Positions 30,179-41,233 of a DNA stretch of 64,000 nucleotides are shown in pieces. Position numbers and translations under genes: made by a program. The DNA is from Agelaius tricolor (Eukaryota > Chordata > Aves > Passeriformes > Icteridae). The stretch lies in contig JALJCS010000050.1 of the NCBI GenBank assembly GCA_023055355.1, positions 1,240,001 through 1,304,000 on the forward strand. The letters are read 5' to 3'. The first letter of the stretch is position 1. Every line of letters begins with the position of its first letter. Under the pieces are notes generated by a model that worked only from the letters and a program-made list of their open reading frames with translations, had not been told where the DNA came from and ran no database searches.

Positions 30179-30184
30179 CTTTCT
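30179..30184 (+). repeat. ERV2 target-site duplication, left copy (CTTTCT)
   Basis: CTTTCT immediately left of ERV2 is repeated at 37,540-37,545 immediately to its right. Six-base duplications are usual for class II (beta/alpha-like) retroviruses. Confidence 0.93.
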
Positions 30185-30788
30185 TGGAGCAGTGGCCGGT
30201 GAAAAGTGAAACGCCCAGGCTAGATAAGTGTCCAGCCAACCTCCAGCCAGTAAGGCACTTCCCCAACCCGGAGTCAGGGGCTTGTGCCTAAGGCGATGTC
30301 AGGCCTTGCGGACGTGTGGCCGCAGTAAAGAGCTCCGAAGTCGCAGGATGAAATGAAGAGGCGACCCTCAGTTTCTTCGGGGGGGTGGTTTTATTGGTAG
30401 GGAAACGTGCAGGTTCGGTGGAAGAAGCTGAGAGCCCCGAGGCAGGGAAAAAGCCTCGGTTTTACAGAGGGTGGGAGGGGTGAAAGATAGCAAATCAGAG
30501 AGGGATACATTAAGGATTGGCATGATCGGAGAACCCATCAAACACAGTTGCGGGAGAGACCCTGGCCCCTAACCCAATCACTCGACACCCTGGCCCGAAC
30601 TCTCTAGAAAAAGAGGCAGGGGTGTCGAGTGACAGGCAGGCTGCCAGGGGTGGGGAACAAGAAAGATACATTTGGTAACCAAGACAACTGGGGAGGGGTT
30701 TGGGGATTGACACAAACTGGTAACAGGACAGGACTTTCTGAGAGAACAATGGAGGGAAAACTGAACAAGCATAAAACACACCACAACA
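30185..30788 (-). mobile_element. ERV2 3' LTR (604 bp)
   Basis: Minus-strand termini are TGTTGTGGTG...CTGCTCCA. AATAAA lies near 30,390. A purine run (AAAAAGGGGGAGA, about 30,789-30,801) precedes it as polypurine tract. Identical to 36,936-37,539 as far as I compared. Confidence 0.95.
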
Positions 30789-30921
30789 TCTCCCCCTTTT
30801 TCGTTTAAAAATAAAAGAACTGTAAGGGCAAACACCGTCCATTGGGGGAAAACTAAAAACAAACAAGAGACAGACATAAGGAATGACTCTGAATCAGGTC
30901 CTGCCTGGGGCAGGGAGAGGG

Positions 30922-33900
30922 TTAAACTGGGAGTGGCTCCATCCCTGGGAGCTTCCGCCGCCGCCGCCAACATGCCTCCGTGACCTGTTCTACGTTTTCT
31001 GCTCTCAGAGTCTTCCCAGGGCGGAAGGGCTTGACCCACTTAGCGGGGATCCATCTCGGACCTGAGGGGGTGGACACGCAAGCGTATCCCCTCCCCCAAG
31101 TCACTAGATCGAAAGGCCCCTCCGTTTTCCAGGTCTCCGGATCCTTAATCAGGACAGGAGGCCTGACCCTGGCCTGCAGCTGCTCATGTCTCCCGAAATG
31201 TCGCACGATAGGCGGATTGAGATTTTCGAAAGAACAGTTTAGGAAGTTAATGGTAAAAAGCGCCTTCGCGAGACGGATATGGGGGGACTCCACCTTCACA
31301 GCCACTCGCTGTTGTTCTAAAACTCTCTTCAGGCTCTGGTGGGTCCTTTCTACCACGGCTTGGCCTGTCGGGGAATAGGGGATGCCGGTCTTATGCTCTA
31401 TTCCCCATTGTTGCAGGAAGCTTCGCAGCTCCCTGGATTTATACGCCGGGCCATTGTCTGTTTTCAGGACCTTGGGGATGCCCAGGACAGCAAACGCTTG
31501 AACTAGGTGTTTTTCACAATCTGCTGCCTTTTCCCCTGTGTGGGCAGAGGCATAGACTGCGCCGGAGAAGGTATCCACTGAGACATGTACGAATTGCAGA
31601 CGGCCAAAGGCAGGGATGTGGGTAACATCCATCTGCCACACCTTGCAACTAGATAGACCTCTGGGGTTAGCTCCCAAGGGTATTGTTGGGAGCTGGTGGG
31701 ACTGGCATTGAGGACATGTAGCCACGATCGCCTTGGCCTGTTCGCGTGTAAGATGGAATTGTCGAACAAGGCCAGGGGCGTTCTGATGAAATTGCTGGTG
31801 GCTGATCTTGGCCTGACTGAACAGATCAGGGAGTGGGGCAGCTTGAACAGGAGCGGCAAGAGCGTCAGCACGCCTATTGCCTTCCGCAATAAATCCAGGC
31901 AAATCGGTATGTGACCTGACATGCATCACATAAAAGGGTTGCTCTCGGTGGGAGACTAAGTTCACAAGTTTAGAGAGCAAGTTAAACAAAGGGATGTTTG
32001 ATACCTCCTGTAAAATTGCATTTTCGGCTCTGGAAACCACACCCGCGACATAGGCTGAATCAGTGACCAAATTGAATGGTTCAGAGAACCTCTCAAAGGC
32101 TCTGACGACTGCGTCCAACTCAGCAACTTGAGGTGAACCTTCCACCTCTGTGACATCTGCCTCCCACCGCTGAGTCTGAGGATCCTTCCAAGTCATCACT
32201 GACTTGTGGGATGCTCCAGACGCGTCTGTAAAAACTGTCAAAGCCTTCAGAGGAGTTCTACTCTGAACTGATTTTAGAGACAATGTGAATTCCTGATTGA
32301 ATAATTTGTGGGCCGGCCGATCTACTGCGATTTGGCCGGTGTAGCTGTCCAAAGCCAGTTGAAGCATCTCATTTGTTTCCAGAAGGTTATCAATCATCTT
32401 TCTTTTTAGATGGCCTGAATCGAATTTTAAAGGAATGTGGATGCAGTCAAAGTCACAACCTGCCAACTCTCTGATCCGCGATCTAGCCTTTCTGATCAAT
32501 TCTGCCACCAGCTCGGCTGGCTGCGTCATCCTTTTGGACCTGTGATGGCTGAGGAACACCCACTCTATGATTAAGAGGGGATCCCCCGAGCCCCGGTCCT
32601 TGCCCTTGATGGAATCATCCCACTGGAAAATCACCCCATGGAGGTGTGGCAGCTTACCTAGAACAATGAATTTAAATGGCAGGCCCGGGTGATATCTGTG
32701 GGCCTGCCTGGCCGAGATGGAGTTTTGGATCTTCTCCAGCGCTGTCTGGGCCTCTGGGGTAAGGGACCTTGGAGAACTAAGCTCTTCTCCCCCTTTCAAT
32801 AAATTGAAAAGGGGGGCTAGGTCTTCTGTTGGAATGCCTAGCCAAGGCCTTACCCAATTCAAGGACCCACACAGCTGGTGGACATCTGCCAGGTTTTTGA
32901 TGTTAGTTTTAATAGCCAATTTTTGCGGAACAATGGTCCGCTTCGTTATTTCCAGGCCCAGGTACTTCCAGGGTGGCATCTGTTGAATCTTATCTTGCTG
33001 GAGCTCGAACCCTGCAACAACCAATGCATCGATTGTCAGGTCAAGCGCGTGGGTAAGTAGGTCGTTGGTCGGAGCGCACACTAGGATGTCATCCATATAA
33101 TGGTAAATGATGGTGTCTTTGGCGGCTGCACGAACTGGGGACAGCAAGGAGGCGACGTACCATTGACAGATCATCGGGCTGGCCTTTAGGCCTTGTGGAA
33201 GAACTCGCCAATGATAGCGCTTGCTTGGGGCTTCACGGTTGATGGCAGGAACCGTGAAGGCGAAACGCGGAGCATCGTCCGGGTGTAAGGGAATTTGGAA
33301 AAAGCAATCTTTTATGTCAATTACGACCAAATTCCAATTTTGGGGGAGCATCGTTGGGGACGGCATCCCTGGTTGGAGAGGCCCCATATCTTCAATGATG
33401 TTGTTAATTTGGCGGAGGTCGTGAAGGAGCCGCCACTTATCTTTGTTGGGCTTTTTGATAACGAACACTGGGGAGTTCCACTCTGACATGGTCTCCACCA
33501 GGTTGCCCTTGAGTAGCTGCTCCTTAACAAGCTCATTGAGCGCCGCTAATTTTTGCTTGTTGAGCGGCCACTGCACTACCTGTACTGGTTTATCAGATTT
33601 CCAATTCAGTTTCCAGGTAGGGCGCTCATCAGTGACTGCTGCCCGAAAAACTTGGGGAGCTGCTGGGAGGTCAATTCGGGCTCCCCACTGGGCCAAGAGG
33701 TCTCTCCCCCACAGGGGTTCCGTGTAATCTAATACGAATGGGCGCACTGAAGCCAATTGCCCATCCGGCACCGTAATTTGTACAACGCTCTTTGATTGAC
33801 GTGCCAATTGTAAACCCCCGACACCTCGGACGTGGCCAGGCGCGTTTTGCAATTCCCAATGTGACGGCCATTCTCGGGAAGGAATGATCGTTACATCTGC

Positions 33901-34508
33901 TCCTGTGTCCAACAAGCCTTTAAGAGGCTTGCCCTCTCCCCCTTTTGAGATATGACAGGTGACATGAGGCCTTTCCCGCCCCAGGACCTGGGCCCAAGCT
34001 ACTGTTGGATTTTGGAGTTCAGCCGGAGGAAACCCCAGGGCCCAAGTTATTTCGGGAACAGGGATCGCTTGCGCGATCACCTGTCCCTTGGGCAGGAAAG
34101 TGGGGGGTTGGACACAGTGCAGCCCCACGGCGAACAGTCCCGGGTCAGATGGCAGAAGACCTGGAATTATGTTCACCTCTAAAGGTGTGTGCTTAGTGTC
34201 TCCGACAACGACGTACTTACACCTTATCCGCCCCCAGTTTCCTGGGCATTCCGGGCTGACTGACACGAGTTGAAAATCGGAGTTCTTAAGATGTAGTGGC
34301 TCCGTCAGCTGCAGCCGGAAGGGTCTGAAAGCAGAAAAGGTAGTTAGCACGGGTCTAGGTTGGAGACATGCAACATGTGACAAGTCCGGTGAGAATATGT
34401 CTTGTTTGGCAGGCGGCGGTCCCTGAGATCTCCCCTCCCTGCGTGGTGTTAGTTGTCCCGCCCTATTTTTATCATGGCGCAGGGGGGAACTGCGCTCAGA
34501 TGTTAGTT
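30922..34508 (-). CDS. pol: ERV2 pro-pol: dUTPase-like region, protease, RT, RNase H, integrase
   Basis: The frame is entered by -1 slippage at 34,512-34,506 and is open for about 1,195 codons. An N-terminal segment with TFLPKGQVIAQAIPVPE may be a diverged dUTPase-like domain. Then come protease (LLDTGADVTIIPS), RT (LPQGLKASPM; YMDD at 33,099-33,088), RNase H (FTDASGASHKS, VTDSAYV, NRRADALA) and integrase (CPQC; D,D,E in QMDVTH, KTDNGPAY, VVERTHQ; C-terminal domain with RWIPAKWVKPF). No interruptions are seen. Protease and polymerase share one frame, so only one frameshift is needed, unlike MMTV-type betaretroviruses with separate pro and pol frames. Confidence 0.94.
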
Positions 34509-36545
34509 TTTTGTCTGGGTTTTCCCCAGGAGTCCCTGCCCCCTTTTGAATTCATAAAATTCCCGCCGCAGCGGGCAGTCGGGCATCCAATGCCCGAGCT
34601 TTCCGCACAGATGGCAGGGTGATTTGGCGGTGGAAGGACCGGGAGCAGGCGAGCGGCAGGTGGCTTCAGAGAAGGTGTTTTCAGGCGCCTCTTCTGCGGC
34701 GCTGACTCGGGGTGGCAGCTGTTTTCTCTTCTCTCCCTCCCTAGATGGCATGATTAGGACTTTCCGGGTGCAGACTTCGAGCATATCGTGCAGCGAGGGG
34801 GGTGGGTGCATCGGGAGGCTGAGGATGGCATCCCTACACGCAGAGTTTGCATTCGTGGATGCTACTTCCTTCAGGATATGTTCCCGGGCAACTTCGTCCG
34901 CCACTTGCTGCTCGACAGCTTTTCGAAGACGCTCGACAAAATCAAGGAAAGATTCCTCGGCGCCCTGAAAGATTCTGGAAAAAGAAAGGAGAGGAGCCGC
35001 CCCCGGCAGCGCCAGGAACGCCTTCTCGGCTGCCCGCGCTGACTCCCGGAGTGCTTCCTGGGGGATGGCACTCGCCTGCGAGTGCCCATCTGCCCAGTTG
35101 CCGGTCCCAAGGAGTTGATCGATGGCCAGGACATTGCCCGTTAGGTCCAGCCCCGTGTGGGGCCGTTCCCACAGGCTCGGGAGGGCCTCCGTCACTCCCC
35201 TCTTCCAGGCTGCCTCCCACATAGCCCGCTCGGTGGGATTGAGCAGACACGTGAAGAGGCGCCGGATGTCAGAGGGGGTGACATCGGCTTCGGTAAGTGT
35301 TGCCTGCAACACTCCCCGAAAGTATTCGCTGTCCCGGCCGTAATCTTTCTGTGCCTTGCACAGCTCCTTAATTTGTGAATGGTGTAAGGGGACCCACTGG
35401 CGACGCACCCCACCATCTCCCTCTGGATGGTAAACAACCGGGGCTGCGGATGGTATCGCAGCAGACCCCGGTTCCCGGTTCCCAACTGCTGCCCCCCCCC
35501 CGGAACCCAAAGTGCGGGAGCCAGCAGGGAGAGCGTGGGAACCGGGAGAGGAGGAGGTAGGGGCGTGGCTGGGAACTTGAGCAGGGCAATCCGATATCGA
35601 GGGACCCTCCCAGGAGGCGGAGACAAGGGGTGGAACCTTTTGACTGGCAGGGGGTGGAGAGATGGGAGGTGGTATGGGAGGGACCGAGGGAGGAGCTATG
35701 GGCGGGGATGTGGGAGGAGAAAGGGGAGGGACTACTGAAGAGGAGGTTTCTGGAAAGGAGGAGGGACCAGGAGGGGGGAAGGACGAGGGGGTAGAACACT
35801 GGGAGTGGCCGACTGGCAGGAAGGGGTTGGGACTTGGGAAGAAGGGATTCTGGGGAGAAGAAGAGGGCTTTCCCGCCATTTCAGCCATGTGGTTGCCTCC
35901 ATCTTGGGCCCCATAGGAGCCATTTTGGGGAATTGGAGGCGACTGGGAGCAAACTGGGGACTTAGAAATTAGGGTTTTGGATTTTGGGGTTTTAGAAACT
36001 GAGGACCTGGGGGCGGGAACAGGAGAGGTAGGGGAAGACGAGGAGCCCCTAAGAGACTGGCCAGGACTCTTAGGGCGGGGGGGCCGAGGATTTTGAAGGG
36101 GGCCAGGGGACGAATGGTCACCCTGCGCGGGGCTGGAGCGCGCTGCACCCTTCAGAATCCCGGTTTTACGTTTATGGGGACGGGAAGAAGGGTTAGGGGT
36201 AGAGGGAGAAGTAGAAGAACTGGGGCACGAACTAAAACTGACCGAAGGTTTTTCTGAGTTTCCTCCTGCTTTCAGGATAGATCGAATTTGTGAAATCCAA
36301 AAAGCTAACGGAGAAAGCGAGGTGTCTCGTGATCTAATCAAGTTTGATAACGTGGCATTTGCCCTCTGCCAAAAGGCAGGATCTTTAATTAGATCGGGGG
36401 AGACTTCGGGAAACTCAGAAAAAAGCCATCGGATTAATTTTTTAACTTCCTTTTTATCAACGGAACAACCCCCCCCAACTAGGATACCCACAACTTGGTA
36501 AAACAGCCCCTTCTGAGCTGCCGAGAGCGAAAACTTTGCACCCAT
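34503..36545 (-). CDS. gag: ERV2 gag (680 codons, intact)
   Basis: It starts MGAKFSLS, a myristoylation signal typical of retroviral Gag. A long proline- and serine-rich middle (about residues 90-370) leads to capsid with a major homology region (QGAEESFLDFVERL) and one clear CCHC zinc knuckle (CHLCGKLGHWMPDC). The stop is TAA at 34,505-34,503, directly after the slippery heptamer. No disruption is seen. Confidence 0.94.
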   Translation of the reverse strand: MGAKFSLSAAQKGLFYQVVGILVGGGCSVDKKEVKKLIRWLFSEFPEVSPDLIKDPAFWQRANATLSNLIRSRDTSLSPLAFWISQIRSILKAGGNSEKPSVSFSSCPSSSTSPSTPNPSSRPHKRKTGILKGAARSSPAQGDHSSPGPLQNPRPPRPKSPGQSLRGSSSSPTSPVPAPRSSVSKTPKSKTLISKSPVCSQSPPIPQNGSYGAQDGGNHMAEMAGKPSSSPQNPFFPSPNPFLPVGHSQCSTPSSFPPPGPSSFPETSSSVVPPLSPPTSPPIAPPSVPPIPPPISPPPASQKVPPLVSASWEGPSISDCPAQVPSHAPTSSSPGSHALPAGSRTLGSGGGAAVGNREPGSAAIPSAAPVVYHPEGDGGVRRQWVPLHHSQIKELCKAQKDYGRDSEYFRGVLQATLTEADVTPSDIRRLFTCLLNPTERAMWEAAWKRGVTEALPSLWERPHTGLDLTGNVLAIDQLLGTGNWADGHSQASAIPQEALRESARAAEKAFLALPGAAPLLSFSRIFQGAEESFLDFVERLRKAVEQQVADEVAREHILKEVASTNANSACRDAILSLPMHPPPSLHDMLEVCTRKVLIMPSREGEKRKQLPPRVSAAEEAPENTFSEATCRSPAPGPSTAKSPCHLCGKLGHWMPDCPLRREFYEFKRGQGLLGKTQTKN
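34506..34512 (-). promoter_or_regulatory. ERV2 -1 ribosomal frameshift site A_AAA_AAC
   Basis: The minus strand reads ACA AAA AAC TAA at the end of gag. A_AAA_AAC is a canonical retroviral slippery heptamer. The downstream pro-pol frame is in the -1 register and open through the overlap. I did not resolve the stimulatory structure; the following 60 nt are GC-rich. Confidence 0.88.
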
Positions 36546-36913
36546 CGCTCGATGTTATAAGTGGCAGCTGCGGAAAAGCCCCCCCCGTTCCAGTAAACGC
36601 GAAAGAAAAAAAATAAGGGTGCCCACCCCCGGCCCCTGTCTAGAGAAAAAGAAGGGTGGTGACGAAACACCAATAGAGGGGAAGGCGACAGGGAGAGTAG
36701 CAGAATACTCACGAAGTCCGGAGGCGACAAACGAAAAGCTGGAACGAGGGGTTTCCTGCGACAGGACGACTCCCAGGTGCAAGGAGCTGCCGTCCAGGGT
36801 CCCCGGGGAGCGCTACCTCGCGCACAAGGTCTGCTCGACCACAGGGTAGTTCCGCGACCGCTGGGATTCTCGAAATCCCGTCCGTGGGGTCCACGAATCC
36901 GAGAAAAGGGGGG
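36546..36913 (-). other. ERV2 5' leader
   Basis: This is the untranslated leader between the primer site and the gag ATG. It includes a likely splice donor or packaging region that I cannot define from sequence alone. Confidence 0.6.
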
Positions 36914-36931
36914 GCCCCGCGCTGGGCGCCA
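36914..36931 (-). promoter_or_regulatory. ERV2 primer-binding site, tRNA-Lys type
   Basis: The minus strand reads TGGCGCCCAGCGCGGGGC just inside the 5' LTR, close to the tRNA-Lys(1,2) complement used by class II ERV-K elements. Confidence 0.82.
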
Positions 36932-36935
36932 AAAC

Positions 36936-37539
36936 TGGAGCAGTGGCCGGTGAAAAGTGAAACGCCCAGGCTAGATAAGTGTCCAGCCAACCTCCAGCCA
37001 GTAAGGCACTTCCCCAACCCGGAGTCAGGGGCTTGTGCCTAAGGCGATGTCAGGCCTTGCGGACGTGTGGCCGCAGTAAAGAGCTCCGAAGTCGCAGGAT
37101 GAAATGAAGAGGCGACCCTCAGTTTCTTCGGGGGGGTGGTTTTATTGGTAGGGAAACGTGCAGGTTCGGTGGAAGAAGCTGAGAGCCCCGAGGCAGGGAA
37201 AAAGCCTCGGTTTTACAGAGGGTGGGAGGGGTGAAAGATAGCAAATCAGAGAGGGATACATTAAGGATTGGCATGATCGGAGAACCCATCAAACACAGTT
37301 GCGGGAGAGACCCTGGCCCCTAACCCAATCACTCGACACCCTGGCCCGAACTCTCTAGAAAAAGAGGCAGGGGTGTCGAGTGACAGGCAGGCTGCCAGGG
37401 GTGGGGAACAAGAAAGATACATTTGGTAACCAAGACAACTGGGGAGGGGTTTGGGGATTGACACAAACTGGTAACAGGACAGGACTTTCTGAGAGAACAA
37501 TGGAGGGAAAACTGAACAAGCATAAAACACACCACAACA
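36936..37539 (-). mobile_element. ERV2 5' LTR (604 bp)
   Basis: Same length and, by eye, same sequence as the 3' LTR. It drives transcription toward lower coordinates, antisense to SYCP1. Confidence 0.95.
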
Positions 37540-37545
37540 CTTTCT
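37540..37545 (+). repeat. ERV2 target-site duplication, right copy (CTTTCT)
   Basis: Matches the left copy at 30,179-30,184. Confidence 0.93.
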
Positions 37546-37843
37546 GTTCCTCTATTTTGCAATATCTTTAGCAGATACATTAATAAAGATGGCACAGCTG
37601 GCTCTTAGTCCTGAGCACATATTGCTGCACAGAAATCAAGCACTCTCTGCCAGTCCACAAAATAATACTTGAATTGAGCATTTTCTGGTTTACAGTTTCT
37701 GCAGAAGCATCAATGAATCTTTTCTTTCTGAATCTTAAGAGCCTGGTTTGAAAGAAATGATGTTTTAAGACTGGATAACTCTATAATTGTAACATTTAGT
37801 CACATGTTTTGAGTTTGTTGTTGGTTTGGTTTTTTTAACCCAG

Positions 37844-37936
37844 AATGAATATGATAAAATGGTTGAAGAAAAAGATGCAGAGTTAAAAGTCTATAAAATG
37901 AAACAGCAAAAGCAGTTCTCATCAGCAAGAGCACTG
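37844..37936 (+). CDS. SYCP1: SYCP1 exon 24
   Basis: Reads NEYDKMVEEKDAELKVYKMK, matching the mammalian YDKIIEERDSELGLYK. Acceptor ACCCAG, donor CTG|GTAAGG; phase 0. Confidence 0.95.
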
Positions 37937-38840
37937 GTAAGGAGTACTTTCCAATGTTCAGTAATTCAGTGAAGGGGCTGATGTCCTTGTGGAGTGGTTT
38001 TATACTGGCTAAGGGCCAGGCACACACAACAAAAACATTCACTCATTTTTCTCTGCTGTAGTTGAGCAGAGGAGGGGAAAGAAAAATTCAAGTTGAGATA
38101 AGGATTAGGAGAAAAACACTTTGAGGGTAAAGCAGATTCAAACTTAAATAGCATCAAAAATTTATTATTAATAGAATTAAAAATGGGTAATGAGAATTAA
38201 AATAAACCTTTAAAACACCTTTTTTCCCAATCCCTGCCTCTTGCCCACCAACAGCACAGAGAGACAAAAGATGTGATCTTCAGTCAGTTTGTGACTTCTA
38301 AAAATCTTTTTTCAGGTTGCTTAGAGAGTTTCTTTTTCCTGCTGTGCTCTGGGGTCTTTCCCACCAGAGACAGTTCTCTGGGAACTTTTCCAGTGTGGTT
38401 TTAATTTTTACCAGTAGCAGTCCCACCCAAGCTGCTGCAGCAGATCTTATTCTGGGCACTAAAAACTCCAAATGTTTCTAGAAATGAATTGGAGTAGCAG
38501 TGTGTTTGTGTCTGCTCTTGCAGATAGTGTGTCATGCTCTGACTTCCCACTTGGAATAGGAAACTTTTGTTTTAAATATTTCAATTGTGCCCTCTCAGCC
38601 CTGTTCTCCCAAGTGTTTTAAGGTCTTACCTTGAACATTTCTGATCAAGTTCCTGTTTCTTATAGTGCTTCAGTCTTTTTAAACAAGCTAAAGCAAAGCT
38701 TCAAGTACAGGGTTGAAAAGCAAATAGAATTCTCTTGTGTACCTAATGAGTGTCCCTGTTAATTACTGTCTCACTTGGGACTGTTTTCTTTTTTCTGGGC
38801 TGTGCATAGTTAACCCTGTCCTTTATTTAATGGTTTGTAG

Positions 38841-38915
38841 GAAAATGAGCTGTCATGTTTGAAAAGTGAACTGGCCTCCCTTTAGGAACAACTGAAAGCA
38901 GAAATTGAAGAAAAG
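38841..38915 (+). pseudogene. SYCP1: SYCP1 exon 25, in-frame TAG at 38,883-38,885
   Basis: Reads ENELSCLKSELASL, then TAG, then EQLKAEIEEK, matching mammalian ELSNLKAELLSVKKQLEIE with a stop in place of Lys. The stop lies in CCTCCCTTTAG|GAAC, which looks like a good 3' splice site. Its use would remove 45 nt (15 codons) in frame, including the stop. Donor AAG|GTGGAG. Confidence 0.88.
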
Positions 38916-39353
38916 GTGGAGTTTTTTATTCACTGAGCAGTGGGGGTGAGAGGTGTGGCCTGGGCTTGTGCTGTGGGAGGAGTTGGATAAGAAATGAAAC
39001 TGAACAGAAAAACAGGGACTTTTGAATGCTGGGGTTGTGCTAAATCTGGTCATGTATTTGTGTGAACTTTGTAACAGTCTGTGATTATAGATTATATATA
39101 AATAAACAAACAACAAAACAAAACTCTCCTTTATTTTAGTTAACTTTAACTAGCTAAAGCAAAAAAGTTCCCTAAACTGTAGGGGTTTTTCAGTGACTTT
39201 TGAATGCTGAGGTTGTACTAAACCTGGTCCTATTTTTGTGTGAGCTTTGTAACAGTCTGTGATTATAGACTGTGCTCTGTAATTACACCAAGAAGATTTT
39301 TAACAACTGAATTCAAAGAAATATTTCCTTGCTCTCACATAACTCTTTTGTAG

Positions 39354-39413
39354 GAGAATCTTGTAAAAGAGCACTCTCACAGTATGATTCCTGAAAGTGA
39401 AAAGAAACACAAG
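39354..39413 (+). CDS. SYCP1: SYCP1 exon 26
   Basis: Reads ENLVKEHSHSMIPESEKKHK. Acceptor TTGTAG, donor AAG|GTAACT; phase 0. Less conserved C-terminal region. Confidence 0.85.
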
Positions 39414-40621
39414 GTAACTTCAACTTTGTAATTGCTTTTAGAATTTGGTAGTGTTCATATGTGTAGAATCAATTGAAGTGCCACGATAATTTATTTGCAT
39501 TCAACAAAAGACATTGGAATGCTTTGGACTTCAAACTTTTTAAATTATAGAAAATAAAAATTTATGTTCCTGGGACTCCTAAACCTTGTATAGATCTATA
39601 CAGTGAATCTACTCATGTAAAAATAGAAAGTCTCCAAATTATATTCCTAAAATAAAAAAGATAAAAATAAAAAATATCTCCTTCAGTGCAGGAAGCCCCT
39701 TGGGCAGTCCAACACTGAAGTTTTGTAACTCCTAACAGTGAATTTTTCTTGTTGCATTTTTCTGCCTGTATTTCTTACTTCTCTGTAGATGATTTTTTTT
39801 CCCTGGGATAAGAAGGGATTTTAAAGGGTCCTACCATTCCATGGAGATATTAGACAGCAGTTTCTGGAAGGGCTCCCACTGTGTAATTTTTCTTGCTCAG
39901 TTGTTGATTTTTTTATGTCTCTGGAATTGTTTTACTCAGTCTTAAAAGTGTCCATTTGTAAAGGCACTTTTCCTCTATGGAAGAGAACAAAGCTGATCTA
40001 GCTGTAAAAATGGTCAAAGTGTCAAAGTAGTCCTGACTGCAGAACTTACCCTTCTTCCCTGTCAGGAGTTCACTTGTGGGTTTCATATTGGAGCAATGGA
40101 ATCCAGCACCACTTTGATGTTATCTGTCTGAAAAAGGACTGCACTGGACCATTCAATGCTTCTCAGTTTAACTTCTAGTGAAAAGACTATTTTAAGTAAC
40201 ACCAATCTTGATATAGCTATCAATCTTTCTCTGAAAGCCTTTCCCTGCAGTTTTGTTTGTTCCCATTTTCTTTGATGTTTGATATGGTCCACATGTAGTG
40301 GCTACAGTTCAGAATAACCTGAATTTCTGCAGATAAGCATGAAGAACTGAAATACAATGTGCCATGAAACTCAGCTCTTCCATAGCTTCCCCTTCATTCT
40401 CCTCATTTGGCAACAAAAATAATATAAAAAATGCTATTTCCACCCCACCCCACTTTGTTTGGGTCATTGCTTCGTGTTTGGATGGAAAGAGAAGAGTTCC
40501 ACCATTTCTCTCAGGTGAATTCTTGGACACTCAGACTGTAAACTGGCTCCTGAGTTTGGCTTTAGATTCCATTCTTGCCCCACAAAATAAAATCTAAAAA
40601 TAGAAACGTTTTCTTTCCCAG

Positions 40622-40768
40622 ACATATGCTATCAAGACTCCTCCAATGGATAAAATGCACAGTGGAAGAAGCACAAACCTGCCTTCAGAGCAGAGCAACA
40701 GGAAAAAGCAGAAAGTGCTTGTGCAGCTGGACACTCAGTCAGACAGCTCTGAGCACACTGACCTCCTG
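40622..40768 (+). CDS. SYCP1: SYCP1 exon 27
   Basis: Reads TYAIKTPPMDKMHSGRSTNL, then LDTQSDSSEHTDLL, matching the mammalian YTVKTPT ... DINSDSSETTDLL segment of the basic, DNA-facing C-terminus. Acceptor TCCCAG, donor CTG|GTAAGA. Confidence 0.95.
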
Positions 40769-41061
40769 GTAAGAGTCAGAGAGCAAATCCTGTGCTGAGC
40801 ACTTCTTTGTGCTCACTGCTGGCTCTGAGAATGAAAATAAACAGTTTGGGCTTCCACATTCAAGCCAATATTTATGGGTATATTTTTAATTGATTGGTTC
40901 TTTCTGGAATTGTATGTACATAATTAACATGCTTTTTATTGAACTGTTTTGCCTTATAATGACATCTTAATGTTTTTTATTTTTCATAGTTTAATATCCT
41001 TAGGGGGAAAGAAAAAGTAGTTTTTAATATAGTGTGAGTAAGTAACTTTTTCATTTATTAG

Positions 41062-41148
41062 AGCATAGTCTCGGAAGAAGAAATGTTTAAAAATTTGTAC
41101 AAAGATTATCCACAAGCTTCACAATTACATTCCACAGCACCAAAAAAG
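41062..41148 (+). CDS. SYCP1: SYCP1 exon 28
   Basis: Reads SIVSEEEMFKNLYKDYPQAS, matching SMVSEEETLKTLY. Acceptor TATTAG, donor AAG|GTATGT; phase 0. Confidence 0.95.
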
Positions 41149-41233
41149 GTATGTTAGCCTTTCCTAAGATTAAAGCAAGCAGTTAATCAGATTGTTTACA
41201 GAAACTAAAGGATGGCTTTATTTTCCTTCCTAG

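Larger units (their letters stand above)
30185..37539 (-). mobile_element. ERV2: young, env-less class II provirus
   Basis: This 7,355-bp provirus lies on the minus strand in SYCP1 intron 23. Its 604-bp LTRs appear identical base for base. It has a perfect 6-bp target duplication, a tRNA-Lys-type primer site, open gag (680 codons) and an open pro-pol reached by a -1 shift. Only about 130 bp lie between the pol stop and the 3' LTR, so there is no env, as in intracellular IAP-like elements. Identical LTRs and intact frames imply very recent insertion, possibly polymorphic in the population. Confidence 0.96.
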
